Assembly: GCA_905250125.1 (NCBI GenBank)
Contig: CAJNOL010001432.1
Coordinates: 1 to 64,000 of the forward strand
Direction of reading: 5' to 3'
DNA length: 64,000 nt
Source: Rotaria sordida
Taxonomy: Eukaryota; Rotifera; Eurotatoria; Philodinida; Philodinidae
Both the position numbers and the translations under genes were made by a program. This document shows, piece by piece, positions 10,687-23,056 of the stretch. The first letter of the stretch is position 1, and every line of letters starts with the position of its first letter. The notes under the pieces were generated by a model. It made no database searches. It saw only the letters and a program-made list of their open reading frames with translations, and was not told the DNA's origin.

Positions 10687-12743
10687 TTTTTAATTTCTTT
10701 TTTTTTTTTGTTGTTGTATAGAAAATGTAAAAAAAAAAAAAATTTGTATATAATGGATGTTGATGATCGTAGATGTGTATGTGTGTATGCTTATGTATAT
10801 ATATATACTGAAGGATTCATTGAATAGAGGTGAGAACGAAGAAGAAAAAAAAAAAAGAAAACGAAAAGAGAACAAACCTATTGGTTACTTTTTTTTTTTA
10901 ATATTTTATTCGTTCTTCGTATCGCTTTATCACCTGGTGAATGACATAGACATACATAAATAGAATATGAATAAAGCGAAAAATAATCGCTCGGATCATG
11001 TTTATGACACATCAACATGTCATTTCTGTTTTATTTTTTATTACCGTTAAATTTGCATAAAGGTATTAGTCATCATCAGTCTAAGATTTTGGTTATATGG
11101 AGAGACAATCTATGAATGTCCTAAAGTTCTGTTCTTTTTTTGCTTCCCAATCTGCATAACATAAGTTGTTCTCCTTCCGAATATCTCTCTGTGGTGATCA
11201 TGGCCATAGAATGATCGAAAGGAAGACATAGTAATTTCTATCGAACACGTGGATATGACCTATTTTCGATCAAAAATGAATTTTGTGTTTTTTTTTTTCA
11301 TATAAATATACTCAAAAATAAGATTGATGAAACACTTGCAATGAAAACTCTCCAAAACTCTTGTAAAAAAAGCTTTTTATTTTCTAAATTAGTAAATCAT
11401 ACATCATTTGATATAGTTTTTTTATAAAATATATTTCTATTTTTCTCTCAAAATACTTCTATTGAAAAGTTTTGTTGATATTAGAGTTAGTGAAAAAAGT
11501 GGCGGCTATTGATAGAACAAAAGTTCTAGTTTAAGCACTATAGATATATTATTTATTGTTAAACTCTTTTTATTTTTCTCTAAAGTAACTAATATTGTGC
11601 ATCATTCTCCGCTTCACTATATGTCAAGAAAAAGATTTGAACGGAGTTCATACGTTTCGTTTATATGTAAAAAAACAAAATATTTTCTTGAATTAGTATG
11701 AAGTTTATCATTGAAAGAATTTCAATCGCGTGATTCATTGTTAATGCTCATCCTTATTTATATTCACGTTCCACATGAACAATAACAAATATATAGTTTC
11801 ATTTGACATGTCTCTCACAATGATAATCATAATTCGATTATATATTGGAAAGTAATGCACACAATGCACAATAAAATTTTTTAAAGAAATTCCTCGTTTT
11901 TTTTTGTCATGCTCATTAATTTGAACAGCATGACATACAGTTACTTTTCTTTTCGTATTCTATCAATGATGAACAAAAAGACAAATATATGAAAAGACAT
12001 TCTTGAAATTTTTTTTGAAGTGAAAAAAAAAAAAAAGAGGAGAAATACCTTATTCTTTACATATGTCTGAATTAATTTACGAGAGGGTTAACTTATCAGA
12101 ATTGTTGGCGTTCTTTTTTCTTTGTTGTTCATAGTAAAGTGAACTTGACATCGCGTATGTATAAGCAGCGGTATGATTTGAGTCTTTGTCTTTGATAAAG
12201 TGATATGAAGAGAAGAATAATCATATTTTTTTTTTTTACCTTTACATCTGCTTGAATCGAACAATAATCAGGCGGAGCATATTTTTAACATGATTCGGTA
12301 TTCATTATCTCTTTGATCTTGTGTTTGTTCAACTAATTATGAAGTAGAACGAAGGACACAATTGATTAAAAAAAAAAAAAAAGGAGAGGGAAAAGATTTA
12401 CTAAAACAACATAAAAAAAGATCAACAGGATAGGAAATGTTTGTTGGATGTTAGATTTAAAATAAACATTTTTATTTTCTAATGAAAACTAATTGTTATA
12501 GAATTTTTTTTGTCAATTAGGAATAAATTGAATTTATATTTAAGATTAAAGTTGAGTATAAATCTCTTATCGATCTAATTTATGTTAATATAAAATGTCT
12601 AGAATCATGAATCAATCGAATATTTGAAGTTTAGAATTTCAATTAGTTGTGTATTATCAAATGTAAGATAAAAAAAAAAGTAGTGCCCATGATCGTTATC
12701 CTAACAACTATATGTAACTATTGAATTTATGCATGTATTTACG

Positions 12744-13611
12744 ATTTTGGTTGCTAGAAAGTGTTTGTGATGAGTCGAAATCTATGACTTAGAATCAGAA
12801 TTTTGTGCTCTTTCAAAATATGATCTTAGAAAATTTTCTTCTGAAGTAGTAAAATAACCTTTGAAGAGTTTTAAAAAAATTAGTTTGGACAAAGCTTGTG
12901 AGCTGAAGTTATCGGTGAATATATTTGTGCATTTTGGTCTATACGAAAGCATGTCAGTCGAGTCAAAACCTATAGGTCTTGGTCAGAATTTTGTGCTCTT
13001 TTTATATATGGGTTTAGAAATATTGTGTCTGTTCTTGTTTAAGAGTATTATGGAATTTTTTGAAAGGCCCAAGAAATTATATTTAATAGTGACACAACAG
13101 GTTTTTTATTTACCTATAAGCTCCTTTTCGGACACGCTAAAAATTGTCGGTGTCGGTCATTTCGTAGAGACGATGCTTCTCTACAATATTTGATGTTGAA
13201 ATAAGCTGTAGCTTTTACCAAAGTGAAGCTACAACCATTTTATTCAGAGCTACTTTGAATGTAAAATGATTTTGATCAAAAACGTCGATTTTTTAAAAAT
13301 GAGCATTTAGGAAAAAAAGAACATTGAATGGTCTTATTGAAAAACAAACGAACACTGAAATAGTGCATCTTGTAGGGCATCTTCTGATCTACCAAGCTCG
13401 TATACAAAATAAACATCCAAACTTTTCTTTCGAATCGAAACGGTTAGTGAAAAAAATAAAAAAATGTGCTGAGAAATTTTGTCCAACTGAATTTTTTCAG
13501 CTCTTCAAAGATTATTTTACTACTTCAGAAGAAAAATTTCTAAGATCATAAAATTCTGGTCCTAAGTCATAGATTTCGACTCATTATAAACACTTTTTAA
13601 TGGCTCAAAAT
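12744..13611. repeat. Imperfect fold-back element D
   Basis: About 150 bases at the left (around GATGAGTCGAAATCTATGAC, then GAAGTAGTAAAATAA) return as reverse complement at 13480-13605, with scattered mismatches. A third, direct copy of the inner motif (GAGTCAAAACCTATAGG, then CAGAATTTTGTGCTCTTT) lies near 12958-13000. Frames across it (12861-13193, 13324-13551) are by-products. No transposase is seen, so this looks like an old non-autonomous element. Confidence 0.6.
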
Positions 13612-16600
13612 TGGAGAAATATTTTGTCGAAAAAATTTTCGATCACCTTTAACAAAATATTATTATAATATTTTACTAATCTCTTTAAAAATATTCATCT
13701 AATGATAAATAACATTTTTTCATATCATATCATTACATCAAGAATTTATTTATTTCCTAGAGACTTGTTCATATTGTTTTTAAATTGTTTCATCTTAGCT
13801 CGCATCAACTTTCTTTAATTCATCCATCACTATATATAAGTTTGGATTGGAAGTGGTAATATTAACATTAAGTCGGTAGAACTACCAGCTAACGATACCG
13901 TGTTCACGTTAAAATTATAATGGATTGCCATTCTATAAGATATAGATATGAAGAATGATACCGAGATGTTCATCGTGGCTGAAACTCGCCGCGATTGTAT
14001 TCAAACAAATCTTTCAAATTTTACCGCTGTGACTGTTGTTCATGAGATTGGTAGAGTCAGGATTGCCACCTTTTTCGGATAAAAGACTTTCATTTGATTA
14101 TTCACAATTCGACATAAAAAAAAACTGTTATTAATCACTCTATTAACGCACTAGAACAACATTAGATTTTTTGCTGTGAACGAGAGACCACTTTTAACTC
14201 CTATTAATGAAGTAAAAACACCATTCTACGTTCAATTAATAGCTAACTATGCTGACCCATTTGTTTTTCTTTGCTCTATTGAAACAGAAAAAGGATAAAA
14301 ATCTGAAAATTTAAATCGCTTTTTTGTAACAAATGCATAACGAGATAATAACTAAGGATGAAAATCGAAAACAGCAACAATAATGCTACAATCAGATGAA
14401 CATAAATCTGTAGAAATCACAAAGGATGCTTGTAGGTCCAAGAATTATTTTTATCCACATCGACATTTACATCACAAACCTATATAAAATTCAAAAAGTC
14501 AGCAAAAATATAAGTTTCCACTTTTTCGACTTCATGAGGTGTCAATCCTGCTTAGAATGTTACATTTGCAAACACTGAAATTCCATGTAAATTAAAAAAA
14601 AGATATTTCTCGTATGATACCATCTTTAATTGCTGTCGTAAAATCAATCTATAAATCAAACGCGACTATAGGTATTGTACGACGTTGATTTGAATAGGAT
14701 TAAGATTGAAAACAAAAAACCCAACGATTAGTTTATCGATGAAAATAACAAATCTAATTTAATATAGTTATTGACGGTTTGTATTCTAGCATAGGAATTC
14801 ATAATTTGATTTATAAAAGGTTGAGTAGTATCGAACGGAAAATAAATCGTTAAAGTTTGTGTCATTGAAAATTTTGTAAGAGAAGTTTATAAGATCTACT
14901 GTCAGAATGAATGTTTCACATTAACATGAAAAATATTGTGCGAACTATATTACAAACCAGCCTTTTTTTTAAATTGTAAACAATAGTAAAATGTATGTGA
15001 ATGTTATTTGAAATGATTTCAAAAAGAATTTTTTCATTCTTTCATATTCTTCAAAGAGATTATAATCAATTTGAATTTTATTGCAAAGATTGACATATTC
15101 AGTTCATAAAATTTTCATTTAAATAATCTCTCTAGTGAAAGAATATAAACATTTAACTATTATTAAATAATCGAAACAAAATTCTAACACTATATTGGTT
15201 AACGAAGATATTTATAAATGAATTTATTCATTTCTATTTATGAATGAACTATAATTTTTTGATACGATTGACATGAACAACTACAATTAGACTTAAACAA
15301 TTTCTAGAATATATGTTCTACAATTGAATTTCTTCTTAATTTAATAATAACATTAGTTTTATTCATATGAAGTGGTTCGGATCTTTTTTTTTAGTTCTAT
15401 ATAGAGAGAACAGGAAATGAGAAAGAGGCTACAGTACACTCAAATTTGTTTGCTATATCCTGTTCATTTTATTTGTATCTAAAAAAAAAAAAAAACAATT
15501 TTCTCGAATGAATTTGATTGGAAATATCTGCTGGAAAATCATCATTCTACTTGTTCTAATATAATATAAATTTCTTCTGAATAGTACAAAATCTTTTCTA
15601 TTTACAATAACAACTTGAATCAAACTAAACATCTTATTGAAGAGTTCGAAAGTAGATACTTTTCAAATCGTTACTCTACAAAGTTGAGTATCATGATCTG
15701 TTTTCAGGAAGTTCTATTATCTTCTTTTTTTTTTCTAAAGCAAAGCTGATGAGAGAAAATGTTTTCTCATCAGTTTGTTACTGAAATAGTTCTCTTTCTT
15801 TTCATATACTCAGTAGGCAACTATCGCAATTACAGATTGAACTAGAATTAACTTTATATCACTTTACAACAACAAAGAAAAAGAAGGTATGTGTCTCTGT
15901 CAAACATTGTGGATGTTGGACAAAGAAAAAAATGAAATTTAATTCAGTTATATATTTTGATAGAGAGTCAAACATTGTTTAAGATAGACTAATTATATGC
16001 TTTTTCATTGTCAAAAAATGATGTTGATTTTCTTTTTTGTAGTGTATCTCTCTCATAATTCAGTGATAGTATAAAGCTAAAGAATTGAAATTTTGTATGG
16101 AAACAGAAGTTATTAGTGTTAAATACAGCTAAAATCTTAGTCGTAGTAAAAAGTTACCATTCATTCTCATATAAATAAAATTGCAATTTTCTTGTGTGAG
16201 GTAGTCGAACTATGACATATATCAATATAACTGACAAGATAATTATAACTCACAGTAGTAACTCATGCTGAATACCAATCGCAGCATGTCGACAGAAAAA
16301 AAAGATCAGAATTTCATTATGATCTGTGATTATACCACTGATGGTTCCTCTTTTTTTTTTTACTTTTGCGATAGAAGTTTTTAACACGAGAGAGGTATAT
16401 TCCGATATGAAAGTATTTGTTTGTCGATTGAATCTTTAAAGTAGATTTATACAGTGATAGTGTACTGTGAAGATTGAGTGGATGATAATACGATAGATGA
16501 TAATGAAGAAATTTTTTTTTCTGTTGATTAATAGAAAGGTTTCAGTTCATTGCCCGTAGGCTTATGTAAAGCTGATATGATCAAAAAGAAAAATGAAACT

Positions 16601-17252
16601 TTTTTCAATGATCGATCAAAATAAAGAAAGTTTTTTTTTGCATTAGTTTATTCAAAAGTTTTGTATGTAGTTGAGAGATATCGAGTAGGATCAGTAAAAA
16701 TGAAAATTCATTTGTTCTTTTTTTTTTTGTTTTAATATTGTTCACAATAAATATAAATATGAATTTTATATAAATCAGAAATTCAAATATGCTAGATTAT
16801 ACCCATTGATATAGTTTTAGATGAAAATTAATGAATAACAATTTGTAAATAAAATTGATCGATTATCCTATGGAATAGGTATGTAGATAGTTTGAAAAAC
16901 TATAGAACGTATGTTTTTCTTTTTTAATTTCAAATTCATGCAGAATTTAAATTTTACAAATAATAAATATTTAATTGAATTTTATTTTATTGTTTAAAAT
17001 AATGATTGTTATTATATTTTTATCGAATGTTGATATAGAAGAAATTCATTCGATTAGTTTTTCATGGGATTGAAAGATTTATAATTTCATTAAACTTTTT
17101 TTGTATAGACAAAAATCTTTGATATTATTTAATAGAATATTAATATTTTACATCAACGAAAAGAAATGATTGAAATTCATGTTGAACAATTAGATCAAAT
17201 AATAAATATTAAACTAACGATAAAAATTTCTCCATATGATGATTTACTTTTC

Positions 17253-17600
17253 AGTCGAAATTATATGCATTATGAATATCTTGAGAAGATTTCAGGCTCT
17301 TAACTTTTTCTTGTGAATAACTCAATATCATAGACTCCATTAGGATTTCGACTAGAAATTTTTTTCTTTTTAGAGAAATAAAAATAAGAAAAAGTTCTAA
17401 AACTTTCATACTAAATCAATCTCGATAAAATCTATCCTTTGCATAAACTTTCAAATTGAAATTCGAAAATAAGTTTCATTGATATGTATCGTAAAAAATA
17501 CAATATCTCCGCATAAAAAGAGTTAAGAGCTTAAACTCTTAGAATAATAAACATAGCTTATTGAGATTTGCATGATGCATATAGTCTCGACTCAAAAATG
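17253..17600. repeat. Imperfect fold-back element F
   Basis: AGTCGAAATTATATGCATTATG (two short mismatched blocks) and GCTCTTAACTTTTTC on the left recur as reverse complement at the right end, near 17520-17600 (GAGTTAAGAGC, GCATGATGCATATAGTCTCG). No coding sequence lies inside. Confidence 0.5.
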
Positions 17601-19504
17601 ATTAATCAGTTGGGAGATTTCCTTCGTAACATGTAAGATACAAATTAATTCATACCAATATATTGATTAATATATATTATAGAATCGAATTTGTTTTTTT
17701 CTTATTCATTTAGTCGTAGTAATTCATCGACATTTAAAATGTACTCTTGATAACATAAGTCATATATGAGATCGTCTTATGTTTTTCTTGTTAAGAAGAA
17801 TCAACAAGATCAAAAGAGTATACTATCATTTTTTTTTGTCGTTCTAATTCTATTAATCTAATGAATAAATACACAACATCTCTTTTTTTTTTTTTCTTGT
17901 TGAAGATAAGATTTTATAATCACTAAATTCTATTCAATGACTTATATAAGCTAATAATATTCTGAAAGATAATATTTAGCTTGAAGCAAATTTGTTACTT
18001 TGAGTACCATTTCTTCATTATCATTGAAAACATATTGTGACAACAAGTACTCAAATCATGATTTTATTCAGAATATTATATTATTTAATAATGCAAGAAA
18101 TTCTCTTCGTAGAAAAAACGAAGAAGAAGAAGAAGATAATTCATAATTGTGAATTTATCTCATATCAACAAGTATTATTATGTTAGATTAATCTTATGTT
18201 GCAGAAGAATAATTTTTTTTTCATTAAATATTCTATCGTATAAAATAATGTCATATTAGATTTGGATCGATGATTTTGTCAATAATTTTTAGTGTCATTG
18301 AGTAGCTTGCATAAAAAAAAAAAAGAAAAACCTGTCAGTTCATTTATTTTGATTCATATAAATATAAGTTGTCAAAATAAATGAGAGATCTATTAGATTT
18401 AGAATATAAACATCAATTACATCTCAGTTGATGATGAAATAGGAAAAGGAAAAAAAGAAAAAAGTTCTAAATGAAAAATATAGGTTACATTTTGTTAATA
18501 ATAAAATTAACACAAACGAACGAGAATCAACATGAGAGTTAGATATACTGATGAAATTCAGTTTGTTTTTTTTTTTCATAGAGAACTATTTGTCTATTAT
18601 CATTCACATTGATGTGATGCGACAATTGAAAGTAATTGTATTCCAGTTCTGCTCATTAGTTTTCTCTTTCTTTTTTTCTTCTTTCGTTCCTTTTATTATT
18701 CGATGGTCTTTATCAACGAAGCGAGAGAGAGAGAGAGAGAAACATGGGATTGTTCGCCATAGGACATACTTCATGTGCATTTATTTTCTTCTACCATCAC
18801 CCATATTCCCAAAAGGACCAGCCAATTCAATAAAGAAGAAAGAATATATATATAGAAGAAACAAAAAAAAAACATGATTGTTCGAGAGGACCGCTAGCAC
18901 ATTGTCCTTGTTGTATTCCATTAATTCTACTATCTCTAGATGATAAAACTAAGAGTAGAAAAACAGTACGAATATTATCTATTGATTTTCATTATTATTA
19001 AAATTTTATATTTATCTATTGTTATATATCAATTCTATCGATTAACATTCATCATTCATTATATAATTAAAACAAACTAATGCTTATATATCCTTGTTAT
19101 ATACTCGACATTTAGTTGCAATGTGCATTCACCATGATATAATAAATACGCGAAAAGAAACATACAGTCTCTTCACACGCATTATATTCACTCGTGCGTA
19201 GAACAGCAAATGATAGCGAATAGTTTTATGCACCTGAATGAAAAAAAAATACTCATGAAACATGAACACCTTCATCGATAAAATACATTGATAGTATGAG
19301 TAAGTAAAGAGACACACACGTGGGTCTTTTTTCTTTTTGAATATGACTTGTTTTATTAGTTCGAAATTCTACTATATCTTTTTTCTTTTTTTTTTTTTTT
19401 TAATAACAGACGAACATAAATATTTAAGAATCGAATGACGACAATGAAACATTAAAAAAAAATATTTAATTAATTCTTTTTTTTTAATGTAATACAACAA
19501 CGAA

Positions 19505-21965
19505 ATGTTTTTTCGTCTATCTCGTATACGTTTTATAATTATACGAACTTGTATTATTTCATTAATTATAATATTATTTTTACAATTTTCAACATTATTT
19601 AATAATAATGATAATATACAAATAAATAAATATGATAGATTATTAACATCAGAAGAATTATTTTGGCAAAAATTATATGATGAAGATAAAAATTTAACTG
19701 ATGAACAACGTATTAAACAAATTGAATTAATTAATAAAAATTTTATAAAAAAAAATTTTAATTGGACAAAAATATTTTTTGATAGTTATACAAGAAAGTT
19801 ATTAAAAATTAATGAAAGAGATATGAAAACAATTTATAAATATCGATTTAAAAATAATGAAAAAAATATTTTACAAGAAAATTTTCAAATATTTGAAGAA
19901 ACTCTCGTGAGTAAACTATAGAACAACAAAAAACAGTGTTCAATATCTAAAAAGAAAAAATTCAGCTCAATTAAATCTACTATGTCAGAGAGACAAGAAC
20001 AATTCTGCACTTTTGTTGTATAAAAATTAATTTCGAGAAAAATGAAAAAGATATTTTCCTGTATGTATCAGGACGTTTTTTTTTTCCTCAACTAAAATGA
20101 TAAAAAACTAGTCGTGTTAGAGATCTATGACTCATGTTCTCAGCATTTTTAGAAATTATCATTAGGAAAATTTTGCATACAAAGAATAATCGCAACGAAG
20201 ATTTTGAGAGTTCGGTTTAATAAAAGTACTAACTAACACTGAAGAGCTCTTGTTTGTCTTCATAAAGGAGTGAAGTTCATAGGCACAACAGGGGTGAGGT
20301 GACAGTCAGTAATTCAGGAGACTGATTTTAAAAACGAAAATTTTGGAAGTCGCTCTCTCCGCTCGCAAAGTGGGCGTTTTTCCATAGACTAGGCCAGCAT
20401 GTGGTTTTTTAACTTAGAAAGATCTGCTCTATATGGATCTTCGATATAATAGCGATTTTGATTGAGTGACTACGTTGTTCGGCACGCATCCATAAGGTAC
20501 TGTATGCAAATCTCAGTACCACGAGCCATGGAATAGTTATTTGTCTTGGATCGCCCGTTCGATAGCATGTTGACTACATTACTGACATATGTGTTAGTGT
20601 GTACGGAAAGTTTAAGCTATTGATCGCAAGAACTCTACGTCAGACCGGCCTTCTGTCAAGAGCTACTACTAATCAGAGTTATAGAAAAGATATCGGACTA
20701 TCGAATCTACCGCTAGACAGAACTATTCTTCCTTGAATATGATACTGCTAAAATTTGTTTTGAAATTCAATTCAGTGTTTTATTCAAATTTCCTCTTCCC
20801 GACGGACAATTTAAAATTCCGAGAAGACCAACGCTAATTATTGGAAGTACAGGTACATAGTATCTAGTACAATACTCATAAACTCCGGAAGAGACTCACG
20901 CTCGATAAAATATTCAATAATCTTAAGTTATATTCTACACAAATCATTTATTATTTACAGGTATTTGATCGTCCAAAATTTTGTTCATCAAAAAGTATAT
21001 TTCATCCTCAATGTCCATATTCAAATTGTCAATGGAATTGTGATAAACCATTAATTAATGATAAAAATATTCGTCGTGCAAGTATATTTCATCATGTTGA
21101 TATAAAACAAGATGAAATGAATGAAAAACTTCAACATCGTTCATATAATGATATATGGATATTATGGATTGATGAAGCAAATCGTCAAATTGAACATTTA
21201 AATCAATATCAATTTAATTGGACATTAAGTTTTCGACAAGATTCAGAAATTTCAATTGGTACATATGGAATTTTAATTGAAAAAGATGAAAAACAAATAT
21301 TAACAAATGATAATTTATATAATAATTCAGAATTATTTGAAATTTTAAAAGATCATCATATTGAAGTAACTAATATAGCATTAGAAAATCATATTTTATA
21401 CAATTATCGTTATCGTTATAAACATGCACTTTGGTTTGTTTCAAATTGTCAACCACAATATCGTCTTAAATATTATAATGAATTAAAAAAATTTTATTCA
21501 ATTAATGCATATGGTTTATGTGTTGAAAAGAAATGTGATAAAAATGATAATTGTGAATATAAACAATCTAATTTAGCACTTTTTTATTTAGCATTTGAAT
21601 CTCAAACATGTACAGATTATATAACAGAAAAATTTTGGCGTGCACTTTATTATGGAATGATACCAATTGTTTTAGGACCATCAAAACAATCCTATTTAGA
21701 TTTAGGTGTACCACAAACAGCATTTATACATATTGATGATTATCAATCAGCTAAAGAACTTGCAAATCATTTACATCAAATTACAAATAATTATATTATT
21801 TATAGAAAATATTTTCAATGGTTAAATCAATATGATGTTTTTTATGATATAAATGTTCTTGAACCAATTCGTATGTGTGAATTATGTATGAGACTTAATA
21901 TGCAAGAATTTCAAGATCATAGTTTTTATACTAATGTTCATGAATGGCATCGAAATGCATGTTAA
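19505..21965 (+). CDS. GT10 alpha-1,3-fucosyltransferase, type II Golgi membrane protein
   Basis: Two exons: 19505-19906 and 20961-21965 (phase 0, GT-AG), 468 residues. A short cytosolic tail is followed by one hydrophobic anchor at about residues 10-32 (FIIIRTCIISLIIILFLQF) and a luminal stem, as in Golgi fucosyltransferases. The catalytic part has FNWTLSFRQDSEI near residue 219, ALWFVSNC, and the GT10 donor-binding signature FYLAFESQTCTDYITEKFW at about 342, followed by PIVLG. The family transfers fucose from GDP-fucose to GlcNAc of N-glycans or to lactosamine. The sequence cannot separate core-type from Lewis-type specificity. The intron (1054 bp) is unusually long and holds a GC-richer patch. 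Start chosen as the only ATG ahead of the anchor. Confidence 0.93.
20260..20740. other. GC-richer patch inside the fucosyltransferase intron
   Basis: This stretch has many more C/G bases than the DNA around it (for example CGCTCTCTCCGCTCGC and GACCGGCCTTCTG). On the minus strand a stretch of about 50 codons is open between stops. I recognise no transposon protein in it. It is probably an old insertion that has not yet drifted to local base composition. Confidence 0.35.
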
Positions 21966-22423
21966 ATACAAACTATGTTGTTATTTGTTGTTGTTTTTTT
22001 AAAATATATTCAAGTGTTTTGAAAAAAAAAAGAATAATCGATAAGAGAGAATATAAACTTTACGATTATTAAAAATGATCTATTATTCAATAGCCAGTAA
22101 TATGTACAGATGTAAGCTGATTGGCTGAACTACCGCGACACAAAAAAGAATTAGATATTTGCTTTTTTGAAAGCTTCCAACGTCACAAATCAGTCTTTGG
22201 AGCTGTTCTTATCTATAAGTTCTCTACCATCGTTTTCATTTCAGTCGCGGTTGCTGCCGAAGTCTCACTCTACTAGCATGCAATATGTATATTATATTCT
22301 GTTGTCTATTGATGATTTACATATTATAAATCGCATAAATGACCATTTTTGAATTTGTATTTTTTTTTAATAGTCTCCGTTGCCAGCAGAGAAGCTTTTC
22401 TCACTTCTTTGAATGGTCTTGAA

Positions 22424-22449
22424 CAGTGGTGGATAGAGCCCGTCAGGTT
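22424..22449 (+). mobile_element. Possible hAT-type terminal repeat cut by the gap
   Basis: CAGTGGTGGATAGAGCCCG begins here and runs into the gap. CAGTGGTG is a common start of hAT terminal inverted repeats. No second end or target duplication is visible, because the sequence stops. Confidence 0.25.
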
Positions 22450-22549
22450 NNNNNNNNNNNNNNNNNNNNNNNNNNNNNNNNNNNNNNNNNNNNNNNNNNN
22501 NNNNNNNNNNNNNNNNNNNNNNNNNNNNNNNNNNNNNNNNNNNNNNNNN
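22450..22549. other. Assembly gap (100 N)
   Basis: Exactly 100 N, the conventional placeholder for a gap of unknown length. Confidence 0.98.
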
Positions 22550-23056
22550 AAAAAAATAAAAAATGTTAACTTCTTTTTTTCTAATGGTATTAAAAAAAAA
22601 AGTTTCATTTTCTTTTTTTTTTTTTCTTGTTGCTATTGTTTATACTAAATTTCATTTTAAACACAATGACAACGAGAGAATGATTGACATTATTCTATAA
22701 CCAATAAATAAAGTGTCAATTTACATAAAAAAGAAAAACGTGTTCTCATACGAACCGTTTTTCTATTTGTCTTTGATTCTATCGCTGTTAGTTGTTATTA
22801 GAATTCGTCTTCAATTAACATAGAAGAACGTATAGAAATCGACGAGAAGTTAATGGTGGTGAGAGTGGCTTTGTCATCAAACCAATACATAACAACCACC
22901 ATCATTGGCAACCAACATCTGTACATAAATTTTCATATTCGTTTTTTTTTTTTTTCTTCGATGTATTTTGTCTATTCTTTTTTTTAGAATAAAATAGTTA
23001 CAACATCTTTTTCACTTTTTTTTTTCTTTTTGTTTTAAATAAAAGTTTGCGATAAA

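Larger units (their letters stand above)
10687..19504. other. 8.8-kb gene-free region
   Basis: I see no exon with a protein-like composition or a convincing splice-linked frame. The region holds homopolymer A and T runs, a short GA tract (about 18722-18740) and the two imperfect fold-backs listed separately. Some of it may be distal regulatory DNA of the HLH gene or of the fucosyltransferase, but nothing in the sequence shows this. Confidence 0.5.
21966..23056. other. Intergenic interval with assembly gap
   Basis: It lies between the fucosyltransferase stop and the next start codon. It contains the 100-base N run at 22450-22549, a possible hAT end just before it, and A/T runs. The final 100 bases are T-rich and probably form the leader of the gene at 23057. 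Confidence 0.5.

Noticed and set aside
12861-13551. Two + strand frames of 110 and 75 codons
   Set aside because: Both lie inside fold-back D and arise from its repeated arms.
18551-18877. 108-codon + strand frame
   Set aside because: Poly-Phe and GA-repeat-encoded stretches; low complexity.
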